A stretch of 64,000 nucleotides of DNA, taken from contig JAGMWG010000007.1 of assembly GCA_020744225.1 (NCBI GenBank), forward strand, positions 1,798,001 to 1,862,000, read 5' to 3'. Below the pieces are notes generated by a model, which was not told where the DNA came from, searched no databases, and saw nothing but the letters and a program-made list of their open reading frames with translations. Positions 46,801 to 60,893 of the stretch are shown one piece after another. Position 1 is the stretch's first letter; the number at the start of each line of letters is the position of its first letter. The stretch is from Paraphoma chrysanthemicola. Taxonomy: Eukaryota; Ascomycota; Dothideomycetes; Pleosporales; Phaeosphaeriaceae. Made by a program: the position numbers and the translations under genes.

Positions 46801-48940
46801 TTTATTCTAGAGTAATAGTTAAGTTTATACTAACTTTATACTAAATCTATTTTATTAATTTATCTACTAGTATAGTAGTATAGAGTTCTTTTTTAGAAGT
46901 TAGTTTAAGTCTAGCTTATTTTACTACTTTCTTAGAAATATAATTTTCTTATAATCTTAAGTTAATAAGTATTATTATTTCTTACTTCTTAAGTTTTATT
47001 TATATCTTAAGAGCTCTTATTTTAATATTATATAAGTATTATAACTTTTTTAGTTACTATTTAACTAGAGTAGTAAACTTATTCTTAAGTTTAATTTCTT
47101 TTTTCTTTCTAAAAAAGAGTATTTATTAAATCTATTATATTTCTTTTATAGCTTATAAGTAGTATACTTAGAATTTATATAAGTTTACTAATTAGTATTT
47201 AGGTATTATCTATTAATAACTACTTCTTATATAGTAATTCTTTTATTATTATACTCTAGAAAGTAATTTATTATTTATTTATTCTAAAGATAGTTTTTAT
47301 ATATATCTTTATAATAGTTAAACTATTATTATTAATAAGATTCTTAAGACGTAAAAAACTATAATATTATAGTTTTTAACTTATAGTATATATTATAGTA
47401 GTTATAAGTATAGAACTTATAGCTTAGTAATATATAAGTTAGGTTTTAGTAGTTATTATTATATTATATTAATATATAGTTTTCTCTAGATAGTATATAC
47501 TTAATAATAGTTTTTTCTTTCTTTTCTTATTATTTTATTTCTTTCTAACGTAGTCTTAGTATTACTCTATTTAGATTCTTAGAAGTAGTATCTATATATA
47601 CTAGGCTTATATTAAAAAATACTAATTTATTACTATATCTAGTATATTCTTAGTTATTATTATAGTATACTCTATAGTAGCTTTTCTAGAGTAATAGTTT
47701 ATATTTCTACTTTCTTTATTAGTATATATTATAGGCTTTTCTTCTTCTACTTAAGAAGTTCTCTTCTATAGTTATAAGCTATATATTAGACTCTAGTATT
47801 AAAGTAAATTAATATCTATTTTTATTTTATAGCCTATTAATTCTAGTACTTAAGTAGATATTAATTAGTGCTACGTTTTTCTTATTAGATTTAGTTTTAT
47901 TATACTATATTATATAAGTATTAATATATAAAGTAGATATATCTAGCTATATAGTATTTTTCTATTCTACTAGTATTATATTATACTCTTTTTCTATTAT
48001 AAGTATAATAACTTCTTATAGTTTATTATTAGTTTTAAATCTATTAGTATAGTATTTAATTATATTAATATAATAAGTAACTTTATTCTTACTATAGTAG
48101 TCTCTTAAGAAGTATTTTTTCTTTTTATAACTATAATATACTATATTCTTCTTACTCTTACTTTTATTCTCTACCTTCTAAGACTTATTTTCTTTAGTAA
48201 TACTATCTAGATATATCTATTTAGGTTCTAGTAAAGTATAGTATTTAGTAGTTTATTTAATATTTATAGTATAAATATAGTTCTATTAGTATTTTCTCTT
48301 ATATAGTTAATCTTTAGTTTTATTCTAGTATTTCTGCGTTTTTAATTATAGCTAGTATAGCTTATTATCTAAATAAATAGCTTTATTAATAAGTTTAATA
48401 AAAGTATTAGTAGTAACACTTATTTATATAAGTTCTTAAAGAACTTATAGCTTAAGTTCTTATTAAAATATACGTTTAAGTATCTATTTATCTTATTTAA
48501 TTTATACTACATACTATTAAAAATAGTTAATGTAGTTAGTAATAAAGTTAGTTTATTAAAGTTTCTAAATATCTCTTTTAGCTTTAATAGTTTTCTTATA
48601 AGCGTAAAAGATTTATTTAATTTATTATTTAAACTTATCTTAATTCTTAAATATTATTATTATTTTAGAGTTTATTACCTTTTTATCTATATAGTGTATT
48701 AGCTATAGTTTAATCTATTTAAAAGCGCTACCTCTTAGGTAAGTAGCTACTAAGGTACTCTTATCTTTAGATTTAATTATTAGATTTATATAGTAGTAAA
48801 GATTATAGTAGAGTAACTATATATTTAGCTAATTATAGTAGCTATAGTACTTAAGTACTTTATTTATTTAGTCTTTAGTAGTCTAGAGTTTAGAGATTAG
48901 AGTTATATCTATATTACTTATCTTAAAATAGTATTTAAAG

Positions 48941-49372
48941 TATTAAGATAGTAGCTTATAAAGACTAGAGTAGACTAGTTAATATATAAGAAAGCTCTAG
49001 AGTTTATTTAAAAAGAATAAGCGTAGAGTAAAAGAGTAGGCTTAAATAGTCTAGAGTAAATTATTTATCTTAAAATATTAAGTTAAATATAAGAAGAGAT
49101 AAGCTCTTCTTATATATATCTATATACTATAGTTTCTTGTAGTACTTACTATAAGAAGTATAAGGTATAATATCTACTTATAAGTTTATACGTAAGAAGA
49201 GTACTAAGACTACCTTTTATATATAAACTTATAAGAAGATTATATAGTCTAACTCTATATATAGAGTAGTATTATCTATTAGTTCTCTAAGGCTAGTCTA
49301 AGTATAACTATGTAGTATTATTATACCTTATTTCTTTAATCTTATTATCTCTTTCTTATAAGGTTTATAATA
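48941..49372 (-). repeat. LTR (5' side) of the 43.4-49.4 kb element
   Basis: 432-bp long terminal repeat partner of 43385-43816, followed on its outer side by the TTAAG duplication. Confidence 0.92.
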
Positions 49373-49734
49373 TTAAGCTAGTTAATTATCTTAATAATTA
49401 ACGTAAGTAAGAAGCTCTTATATTAGTGTACGCGCTTATAAATTAGTATTAATTAAGTCTTAAGCTTATATATATTACTTAGTATATAAGCTTACTAGAT
49501 AGCTTTTAGTAAAGTAGTAAATATAAGTATATATAGCTATACGTTTAGCTTTAATAAGATAGTATTTAGCTAAAGAGATATAAAACTTATATTTTAAAAA
49601 ACTAAGTAAATATTAGCTATTATAAATATATAGTTAAAGACTATCTTAAAGACTAGTAAAAACTTAAGCTTTATAATATAGTTAATATAGTATTAAATAA
49701 GAGTCTTAACTTTATAGCTATACGTATACTTTAA

Positions 49735-50712
49735 TAGTAAGAAGTAGCTAATATTAAGAGACTATAGTAAGTAAGATAAGTAAGATAATATATAAAGTAT
49801 ATAGATATTATTATTCTTATAAAGCTCTTAAAATTTAAGAGAGTAGTAGCTCTTATAGCTATTAAGAATAAGTAAATAATATATACTTATAATAGAAGTC
49901 TTTATATAAGTATTAAAGTACTTTAACTACGTAACTCTAAGATTATTATTTATCTAGCTAATATTACTAACTATAATTATCTAGTTACGTAAGATAGCTA
50001 TCTTCTTATACTAGATAAATAAATAATACTAGCTAGTAAAGATAAGAAAGAGTAAGACTATTTAGCTAGTAGTATTAATTATAGTAATTACTATTATCTA
50101 CTTATAATTACTAAACTAAATAGTCTTTAGCTAGTTTCTTTTCTCTAATCTAGTTATAATAAGCTAAGTTATAATCTTATCTATTATAAAGCTAGTTTTA
50201 TTAAAGTTATAAACGTTCTTATTATAGATACTCTACTTAATCTTTATCTTTTTTATAAGCTTAAACTAGTATTATATAAGAATAGAATCTTTATATAGAG
50301 CTCTTTACTTATTATATACTTAATTAAAATATATTATAAGACTATTTATATACTTAATAAAGTTATATATCTAGTAGATACTAATATAACTAGTGTTATG
50401 TATAGCTAGTAGCTTATTAGCTATATTACGTATAACTATATACGTAAGTATAAATTTACGTTAATTAAGATTAAGTATATATCTAATAATTACTTTCTCT
50501 TTTAGCTAGATAAGCTTCTTTAAGTTAAGCTAGTAATTATATTATATAAGCTTCTTAGCGCGTTAGTATTAGATTATTTATTTAGCTATATTATAGACTA
50601 CTATAGTATTATAATTACTTTAAATTTATTTAGCTTAAATAGCTAAGATTATAAGCTAAATATCTTCTTCTTTTAAAACTATTTAACTTATATAGTATAG
50701 AGTTATTATACG
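49735..50712 (+). pseudogene. Degenerate coding repeat, copy B, interrupted by a retrotransposon
   Basis: Shares the ordered anchors of copies A and C (near 49,908, 50,100 and 50,205). It is cut at its right side by the younger LTR element at 50,713, so any remainder should resume at 57,899. Unidentified family, with stops throughout. Confidence 0.5.
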
Positions 50713-51212
50713 TATTACGGTTACCTTAGAAAGTAGACTAGAAGTAGCTAATTATACTCTAATTAGATGCTAACAGGTTACTAACAAGAAGCTTATAAAA
50801 ACTAACTACAATACTGCACTATAGGGCTGCAGGTTACGTAACTTAATTAGTACGCTAGACTATGTTAGGTACTAAGCAAACTAAGCAGACTAAGCACTAA
50901 GTAACACTAATTATACTAATTAACTAAGTATACTTTACTTAGTTACTAGACCTTCTCTAGTATATAGACATAAGTAATAAGCTTATACAGCTTATTGTGT
51001 TCAACTTAGTATTTAATCTATAACTAGTTACTACTTACACTTAATCTATAGTTCTCTCTATCTACATTAGTGTAACTCTCTACTATTAATTATTATTCTC
51101 TTAATCTGTCTTATAGTAACCTTATCTAATTCTCTCTAATACTTTATTCTTAAGAACTAACTATAGAACTTTAAGTACACGAAGCCTACTTCTAACTTTA
51201 GGTCTCTTTATA
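50713..51212 (+). repeat. 5' LTR of the 50.7-57.9 kb element
   Basis: 500 bp, starting TATTACGGTTACC and ending CTCTTTATA. It retains more CpA/TpG than its partner (for example GGGCTGCAGG against GGGCTATAAG). Confidence 0.94.
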
Positions 51213-54200
51213 CTTTAAACACTCTTAAGATAAGTAATATAGAAATAGATACTCTAACCTCTATTATAGCTAGCAAAGCCGCTACTAAGAGACAAATCTC
51301 TAACAACTTCTATAGAGACTAGGCTATACTTAAATTATAGATTATGTAATAAGACCTTTACTTTTATCTCTATAATACAATTAATAAAGTAAATAAGATT
51401 ATTAATATAGTTACGACTATAAAAGAAAAGGCGCTTAATTAGGTAACTCTAAAACTTAAATAATACTTTAATAGCAACATATAAGACTTAGCTAACACCT
51501 AGATTATTAAAGACTATAATAAGTTTAAAGAAGCCTTTAGAAAAGCATTCTCTATTACTAAGAAACTAACTATTATAGAAGGTAAAATCTAACGCCTCTA
51601 ACAGACCTAGTCTGTAAAAGACTACGCTAACCTATTCTAATAATATTCTAAACATACAGAATAGAATAATAAAGCTCTTATATAAATGTTCTAATAAGAC
51701 CTTAAGTTTAGCGTCTACAAAGAACTTATACGCAGCGCAGCTAATATTACTAGCCTAGATAACTTAATTAAAGAAGCTACTAGAATTAATAACAAACTAC
51801 TTAAATTAGAATTAGAAACTAATACCTTTACTTTAACGCGCTAATAGAGTAAGTACAAACAGTCTTATAAACTTAAGAACTATAAGCTTAAGAAGTAATT
51901 CTACTCTAAGAAGACACTAGAATATTATAGATTTAGAGAAGTAGAATTAATAGACGTTAACGCTATTAAGTATAGAAAGCCTAGTAATAGTTACAAGAAA
52001 CCTATACAAGGTAAACATAAGACTAGTATAAAGAAAATAAGAACCTATTATAACTACAGTAAACTAGAATATTTAGTAAAGAATTACTAAATAAAGAATA
52101 AGATTATTAAAATAATTAACATAATTAAATATAACTAGAACAGAGAAGAAACAGAATAAGATATAGTATCTAATTCTAATAAAGATACACCTACTTTAGA
52201 TAATAAAGAAGAACTTACTATACAGTTCTCTCGTCTAAGTATCTAAGAAGAATCTAATCTAGAACTATTAATTACCTACACTCCTACACTATACTCTAGG
52301 ATAAAAGTTAAGATTATGTAAGATAACGCTACAACTCTAGCGCTAGAATTACTACTTTACTACTAAGATGTAGCAAACTAGCTTATATATTCTCTACTAG
52401 AAAGTCTAACGCTAAAATATAAAAATACTACCTTAGTATAACTAAGAGATAGACACGTAACACCTATATGTGTATAGAAAAATAACAAAATATATAGGTA
52501 TAACTAGAAATGTAAGTAAGACACGAAATTAAGAAAATAATTCTTCTAACTTAACCTAGAAAGTAAGGAATTTACAGAATTTACGACAAAAAACAGCTAA
52601 TAAATCTAGAAAAGTTTCTTCTAACTTTCTAACATTATAAGAGAAATAAAGAAAGAAGACAAAGAAAGAATCTTCTTAGACTAGTACTATAAAGCTATAA
52701 AACAATTACTAAATTAAGTAAAAATAGCTAATAATAGTTAAGCACTACTAGTATAATAAGACGAGAACTATAACACACCTTACAACTATACACCTCTAAG
52801 AAGTAAGAGAAAAAAGAGATACTCTTAACGTAGTAACTAACCTAAGTAGAGATTAGAAGAGAAAGACTAGGTAACTAAGAAATACAAAGTATACAAAGAA
52901 GCTAAGAAGATTAATAACAACTCTAATAATATTGTAATTATCCTAAGACTACTATATTTTATAGATCTAAGAAACCTACTCTATACTAACATAAGCTATA
53001 CAGCTTATATACATAATTAGTACTTAATATACTACTCTAATAAAGAAGTAACAGAATAGTTTCTAACTAGAAAATCTAAATGTAAGTAGTAGTAGTTTAA
53101 TTACTCTAAAGATATATACAAATTTTACCTCTAGAATAAATAAGTAATAGATACCTTCTTAGGCAGGAACTTATAAAAAGAATAGACGCTCTAAATTCTA
53201 ATAGTTAATAGAGAATACCTTAACTAAATATAGTAATTGTGCATAAATAGAGATTATACTAGATACTAAAATAACAAAATTGCAAACAGATTTAAAGGCG
53301 AGAAGTCTTTTTTAGACCTAAATTAACTTATAAGTAGGAGTACAACAATATTAACTTAGTACTACTTAATAAACTTCTAATAAAGATTAAGAAAGTAAAG
53401 ATAAAAGTATTAATAAATTTAGAATCTGTAAGTAACTACATATCTCCTAACGCAGTTAAATAAGCTAGCCTTAAGACTAAGTTAAAAGAAAATCTATATT
53501 ACGTCTAAGTAGCTACTAGAGAAATAATACTAGGATAGTTAGTTATTACGTACAAGATAACAACTAATATCTATATTAACAGATACTAGATAAAGGTAAC
53601 TCTAGACGTTCTAAGCTTAGCTAGTAAAGATATTATATTAGAGCTTCTCTAGTTAAAGAATATAAACTCTAGAATAGATTAGGTAAATAATACACTATTC
53701 TTTAACAGACATATAGCTATATATAGACCTTACTCTATATATAAGCAAAGTCTAGTAGTAGAAAAGAAGATAATAAATAAGATTACTTTAAATAAGACGT
53801 ACTACTAGAAAAGTAAAGCAGTTAGCCTAATAGATAAAATAAAAAAGACTATACAGGTTATAAAGAAAGAAGACGTTCTTTTACTAGTTCTAAAGATCTA
53901 CTACTAATAGAGACACATGTTTAAGAAACCTGCAGATTAAGTAGTATTACTAGAATATAAACTATAGAATTACAAGATTAACTTAGAAGAAGGCAAAGAA
54001 CTACTCTTCTTACTAATATATAGATTATTAAAACTCTAACTAAAAGTAGTATAAGAATACGTTAATAAAAACCTAGCTAAAGAATACATCTGCAAATTAG
54101 AATTACTAGCAGAATTTCTTATTCTCTTCGTACTAAAGAAAGATAGAAGTTTACAACTATGCGTTAACTATTATAAATTAAACGCGATAATACGAAAAAA

Positions 54201-57200
54201 TAGATACCTACTACTAAATATCTCTAAGCTACAAGACTAACTCTTAAAAGCTAAGATCTTTACCTTACTAGACTTACGCAATAGGTACTATTAAGTTAGA
54301 ATTAAGAAAGAAGAAGAATAAAAGACAGCGTTCTAAACAAGATATAGCTACTACGAGTACTACGTTATACTATTTAGATTAACTAATACTTCTACAACCT
54401 TTTAAGTACTAATTAATAATATACTAAGAAAGTATCTTAATATATTTGTTATAGCTTACCTTAATAATATTCTTATATACTTAAAAAATAAGAAAGACTA
54501 TAAAAAACACGTTAAGACAGTACTAGAATACCTTAACAAATATAACCTACGCCTAAAACTGTCTAAGTGCAGTTTTTATAAGAAAGAACTAGACTTTTTA
54601 GAGTATATAGTAGGTATCTATAAAGTATAGATTAGTAAAGAAAAGATCTATACTATTAAAGAATAAGTAGTACTAAGAAATATTAAAGATATATAATTCT
54701 TTCTAGAATTTACTAACTTTAATAGAACGTTTATTAAGAACTACTTCTAAATTACTATACTACTTACAAAACTTACACAAAAAGAAGTAACGTAGAGATA
54801 GAGTAAATTATAGTAGAAAGTGTTTAAATAACTTAAGTAAGTATATATAGAGAAACTAGTACTTAAGATATTTAAGCTAAACAAACTATCTTAGTTAGAA
54901 ATAGATGCCTCTAATCTAGTAATAAGCGCTACATAGATATAGCTACATAATAGAAAATAGTACCTAGTAGTATACTACTCTAAGAAGTTTAGTAGAGCAG
55001 AAGAAAGATATAATATACACGATAAAGAACTACTTACTATAGTAGAAGTACTTAAATACTAGAAGATCTACTTATATAGTAGCTCTAAGCTTAAGATCTT
55101 TACAGACTATAAGAACCTATAGTACTTTATAATAACAAAAGTACTTAATAGATAATAAGTTAGATAGTTAGAATTACTAGAAGAACATAAGTTTAAGATT
55201 ACTTATACTCTAGGAAAAGATAACAGCAGAGTAAACGCCTTAAGCTAATAATATAATATTGCAGGCATAAAAATAATTAAGAAAGGTACTATTCTTAAGA
55301 CTAACTAAGATAGATCTTTTAGTGCTGTAATTAAAGTTAATAATATTATAATAATTACTAACAAAGTTCTAGAGAAACTATAAGAAGCTATTATCTAAGA
55401 TTATTATAATAACCTAATCTATAGACACCTAAGAGTATTACATACTATAGAAATAATATAGTGCAATTATAGCTTTAAGAATATAAAGAATAAGATAAGC
55501 GCTTATATTAAGAAGTGCGCTAACTATTAGAAAAATAAGTACAGTATACATACACTATACAGAGAAATGTAAGCTCTAGAAATACCTAACAAACTCTAAA
55601 CTAATATCTTAATAGACTTTATTATAGAATTACTAGAATTATAAGACTCTGTAACTAATATTATATACAATACTATACTAGTAGTTATAGATAGGTTTAC
55701 TAAAGTAATAGAAGTAATACTCTTTAGAAGAGATTATACAGTAAAATAACTAGGCTATATTATTAATAATAAAGTAATCTACTATTATAGAATTCTAAAA
55801 ATAATTATAAGTAACTAAGATAAGCTATTTACGTTAAACTATTAGGCTACACTTATAGAAGCAATTAGTATCTAAAGAAAGCTATCTACAGTATACTACT
55901 TAGAAACTAATAGATAAATAGAAAGAATAAACAGAATACTTAAGGCCTACTTATAAACTTACCTAACTCTAAGATAAGATAACTAGGTATTACTATTACT
56001 TACAGCGTAACTAGTGTATAATAATAAGATATTAGAATTAATAGAAAGAACACCGTTCTTTACTAATTATAGAAGACACCTATATCTCTTTAAAAGAACG
56101 TTACTTAGCCTAAATACTAAAGCTATACTGTAAACAGTAGAAGAAATTAAGAAAACTTATAAAGAAATGTAAGACTATATTAAGAAGATATAATACTAAA
56201 GTATCTTATATACTAATAAGAAATAAAAAACAGCTCTTTAACTAAAAAAGAAGAATAAAGTATACTTACTTATAAGAAATTTACAAACTAAACAACTAAG
56301 TAAGAGGCTAGATTACGTTAAAATTAGACTATTTTTAGTTCTTAAGAAAAATAGCCCTATAATATATACATTAGATCTACTTAAGAACGCAAAAATACAC
56401 CTAAGGTTCTACGTTAAGCTATTAGAACTAGCTAACTCTAATACACTACTACAGCAAATCTTTTACTATGTAACTAAGAAAGAAAATAAATTTAAAGTTA
56501 AAAAGATCTTAGACTACTAAGATACTAAGTAGATTAAGCTATAAGAATACTTAGTTAAATAGTTAGAATACGATAATACAGAGAATATATAAGAACTAGA
56601 AAATAACTTCTAAAACTGTAAATAACGCATTAAGAAATACTAGAAAAGAATAAAATAGAACTCTAGTTACTAACTTTATAAACTACTACTAACTACTAAT
56701 ACAGTACTACTAACGTTCTCTAACTTCTAGAAATCTAGAGAGAACTCTTTAAAAGCTCTCTAAGTAGTAGGTAATAACTATAAGGCTAAACTAGCAGAAG
56801 AACTATTAAACGTTATAGTCTCTAAAGCCTCTTATTCCTCTAGTTTCTAGATATTTTACTTCTTTATAGTAATTGTATTATTAGCGCAATAATTTAATAA
56901 ATCTATTTATTACTATAACTACTCTTCTTTTACTTACGCAACGCGTAAATCCTTAAGAGCTGCCTTATGCGCCTTAAAAGCAGCTTTCTACTTATTATAT
57001 AACTCTTATATTTACTTCTTTAACTTTTCTTTCTCTACTGCTAGCTACTTAAACTTAGATTGTGTAACCCTAACGTTACAACACTAGCTAAGTTAATTAT
57101 AGACGTTACATTTCTCTAAACAAACATAAACCTAATAAACGTAGTTCTTTACAACATAAGTTAAACATTTCTATACTATCTCTTTACTAAAAACGTTAAT

Positions 57201-57393
57201 AAAATCTATAAGATTGTAATATTATAAGATACTTTTAGCTAGAGGTTTCTTAAGTTATAAAGTAGACTACTTAGGTATAATAGAATAAACGAAGACTAAT
57301 AGCCTCTTATAATATAGGTACTACTTAGTTATAAAGTAAGCTAAGCTATAATTACGTAACTTAAGAATAAGTCTTAAAGAAAGAAGAAGATAG

Positions 57394-57893
57394 TATTACA
57401 GTTACCTTAAGAAGTAGACTAGAAGTAGCTAATTGTACTCTAATTAGATGCTAACGAGTTACTAATAAGAAGCTTATAGAAACTAACTATAATACTATAC
57501 TACAGGGCTATAAGTTACGTAACTTAATTAGTATACTAGACTATGTTAAGTACTAAGTAAACTAAGTAGACTAAGTACTAAGCAATACTAATTATACTAA
57601 TTAACTAAACATACCTTACTTAGTTACTAGACCTTCTCTAGTATATAAACATAGGTAATAAGCTTATATAGCTTATTATGTTTAACTTAGTATTTAATCT
57701 ATAACTAGTTACTACTCGCACTTAACTTATAGTTCTCTCTATCTGTATTAGTGTAACCTTCTACTATTAATTACTATTCTCTTAATCTATCTTATAGCAA
57801 CCTTATCTAATTCTCTCTAACACTTTATTCCTAAGAACTAACTATAGAATCTTAAGTACACGAAGCCTACTTCTAACTTTAGGTCTCTTTATA
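57394..57893 (+). repeat. 3' LTR of the 50.7-57.9 kb element
   Basis: 500 bp, aligned end to end with 50713-51212. Differences are dominated by C-to-T and G-to-A changes. Confidence 0.94.
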
Positions 57894-57930
57894 ATACGTT
57901 AAGTTTAAAGAGACGTATAAAGTTAGTAAG

Positions 57931-57981
57931 ACGTAGTACTTACTTATACGTAGTACTTACTTATACGTAGTACTTACTTAT
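57931..57981. repeat. 17-bp direct tandem repeat, three copies
   Basis: Three perfect units of ACGTAGTACTTACTTAT just right of the LTR element. An inverted two-copy version of the same unit lies near 42,950-42,990, so this belongs to an older dispersed repeat. Confidence 0.85.
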
Positions 57982-59086
57982 AAACTATATTATCTTAACT
58001 ATATAATATAATATTAAATAACTAAGAAGATAGAATTAAGTTTACTCTTAAGATCTATTCTATATACTAGTTTTAAAGCTTATAATATATAGCTACTATC
58101 TTTAATATTAATTACTAATATCTTTCTAATTAGCTTTATAAAATTACTTTATACTCTAAAACTTATCTAAACTTCTATAAGCTTACTATAACTAAAAAGT
58201 AGATAATTATCTAATATATTCTTAATCTTAATTTATAAGAATTTATACTCTAACTATATAAAATAGTAAATATAGCTAATAAGATACTAAGTATATATAG
58301 TAGAAAGTCTATTAGTAAGTACTAGACTAAGTACTTTATAACGCGCTTAGCTAAGCTTAAAATAGTCTTTAATTAAGCTAAGAATAAGTAAAGAATACTA
58401 TAGAAAGATCTTATATTTATTAGTATATAGTTTAAGCTAGTAAAGAAAACTAAAGTAAAGTATAGTATTTATAATTATAATAAGCTAAAGCCTAATTACT
58501 AGTAAGTTATTAATAGGTAGTTTAGAATCTATTTTACTATTTATAGTATATAGAAGTAAGTAATAAGATAGAGAAGATTTCTTTATATTAGCTATTAAGT
58601 ATCTACCTTACTAGTTTTCTATCTTTTTCTTCTTTTTTATATTGTATTATCTTCTTTTTCTCTTCTTATAATATTAAAATACTCTTATAAAGACTAGATA
58701 ATTATATAATCTACTTATATATATTAAGAAAATTAAGAACTCTATGTAATACAAACTAAATATATTACTTTATATAATAGTACACTAGTTTCTTAATAAT
58801 ATCTTAGTATACTAAGAGACTTTAGCTAAATATAAGTGTTTATCTAATAAGTAAATACTTCTAATTAGTTATAGTACTTAGAGTTTACACTAGTAAATAT
58901 ATTATTATCTAAAGCTTATATAGCTCTTCTCTTTATAAAATATAATTACTAGTATACTTAAGTAATAGCTTCTTAAGCGTAGCTTCTTATATTTTATATT
59001 TAATTCTAATTAATAGAGTTTCTTATAATACTTTATTACTAATAATATATATTAGCTTATTCTAACTATCTCTACTAGATTATATA

Positions 59087-59128
59087 ACGTATTCTACTAG
59101 TAAATCTACTATACTAGTAAACTTACTA
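59087..59128 (+). repeat. Left terminal inverted repeat
   Basis: About 42 bp complementary to 60894-60935 with one or two transition differences. Confidence 0.8.
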
Positions 59129-60893
59129 TTTCTTCTTAGTATAACTAATACGTATTATAAATCTTTAATTTTATTACTATTAAATAAGAAGCTAGTATAT
59201 ACTATACTAGTATCTAATTTAGAAGATACTTCTATATTCTTTCTATACGTTTACGTATTATACTTAGTTCTACTATAGTTTCTATAGTACTATATAGCTA
59301 GTTATACTAGTTCTTAATTACTACTACTATAAGCTCTCTTTAATTACTAAGATACTATAAACGTCTTAGTAGCTACTTATACTACTGTAGTTCTATACTC
59401 TAAGATACTACTTATTTAGAGGCGCTTTCTTTTATATAATTTCTACTTAGTTATTACTACTAATTACTCTTTAAGCTTATAATTATATATAGTAAGTAGA
59501 GTATTTTAGTATAGTATAAGTTTAGCTTCTTTTATAAGCTAAGAGAAGCTAGTCTAGACTATAATTAGTAACTAAGTAAAAGACTTACGTATAAGCTTTA
59601 ATTAAGATCTAAACTTATATGTATTACTTAGAGTCTTTAACTACTATAGTATCTCTAGAAGAAGAAGTTCTAGTAGAGTATATAGGCGCACTTTAAGATA
59701 ATCTAATACTATTTATATATTTAAAGAGACTAGCTCTACTATCTTAAAGATCTTTTAGTAGTTATTCTTTATAAATATATTAAAAAATATATCTTTAAAG
59801 ATAGAGAGAAAGTTTTTCTTATTAATATAGAAGACGTATTAGTATACTAAGTTTCTAATGCGCTAGAAGTACTTATACTTTAGTAGTAAAAAGTAGACTA
59901 TATTAAGTAGCTAAAGAATATATAATAAATAAGTAGGTATATAGAAAGTTAGAATCTTATTTTTAAAGTAGTAGTTCTTAAAATTCTAGTTAAGATAGCT
60001 TTTATAGCTATCTAAGATAAGTAGCTTATAGTCTCTTACTTAATGCGTCTTTATATATATATTAAAGTACTTTAACTACTCTAGACTAAGCGCGTTATTT
60101 ATCTAGCTATTCTTAGAGACTAAGAGCTTCTAATTACGTAGTATTAAGATCTTCTTATACTACGTAGAGATATAAACGTATCTTTTATAGATAATAAAGA
60201 GTAAAGTTATATACTTAGTAGTATATACGCTCTAGATAACTATTACTTACTTATAATTACTTAGCTAGATTAGATTAGATCTTACGCGTCTCTCTACGCC
60301 TATAATAACTTCTATAGACTTAATTATACTTATCTAGAAGCTAGTCTTATTAAAGTTATATACGTTATTATTATAAATACTATACTTAGCTTTAGTCTTC
60401 TCTACTAGCTTAAACTATACGCTAATAACTATAGAGTCTTCTTATAGTATTCTCTACTTATTCTTAGCTTAATTAAAGGCTATCTTAAGCTTAGCTAAGT
60501 ACGTTATAAAGTGCTTAGTCTAGTTCTTACTAATAGGCTTTCTACTACGTATACTTAGTATTTTATTAGCTATATCTATTACTTTATATAGCTAGAGCGT
60601 AAATTCTTATAAATTAAGGTTAAGAATATATTAAATAATTATCTACTCTTTAGTTATAGTAAGCTTCTAGGAATTTAGATATATTTTAAGATAAAATAGC
60701 ACTTCTTTAGTGCGCTTATTAAGAGCTTAGTATTTAATATTTTAGATAGTAGTAGTAGCTTAGTAGCTTTAAAATTATTCTAACTAATAGATAATAAGAG
60801 TAAGCTAAAGTCTACCTTTATATTTAAGTAATAACGTATTAAGTAGTTAAGATATTATACATAGAGATAAGTAGTAAAAGTCTTAGTATATTT

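Larger units (their letters stand above)
43385..49372 (-). mobile_element. RIP-saturated Ty3/Gypsy LTR retrotransposon
   Basis: A 5,988-bp element bounded by two 432-bp direct LTRs that align without gaps at a constant 5,556-bp offset. It is flanked by a perfect 5-bp target-site duplication TTAAG (43380-43384 and 49373-49377). It is on the minus strand: a purine tract (AAGAGAAGAGAGAATAG, read on minus) abuts the left LTR, and the reverse-transcriptase YLDD motif appears as YLNN at 45904-45893 with IYLNNILIYLEY around it. LTR ends TA...TA are what RIP makes of TG...CA. Every frame is full of stops, so it is inactive. The internal start resembles that of the 50,713-57,893 element, so the two are related. 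Confidence 0.92.
50713..57893 (+). mobile_element. Ty3/Gypsy chromovirus LTR retrotransposon, moderately RIP-mutated
   Basis: A 7,181-bp element with two 500-bp LTRs at a constant 6,681-bp offset, flanked by the perfect 5-bp duplication ATACG (50708-50712 and 57894-57898). Internal order on the plus strand, read through RIP stops, is as follows. Gag has a zinc-knuckle remnant near 52,045-52,085. An aspartic-protease-like stretch lies near 53,405. Reverse transcriptase has YLDD changed to YLNN at 54457-54468, and RNase H a TDYKNL motif near 55,110. Integrase lies at about 55.4-56.1 kb, and a chromodomain-like segment at about 56,490-56,640 (FKVKKILDY, EYLVKQLEY). A purine tract (AAAGAAAGAAGAAGATAG) abuts the 3' LTR. 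All domains carry stops. CpA survives far better than in the flanks, so the insertion is younger. Confidence 0.94.
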
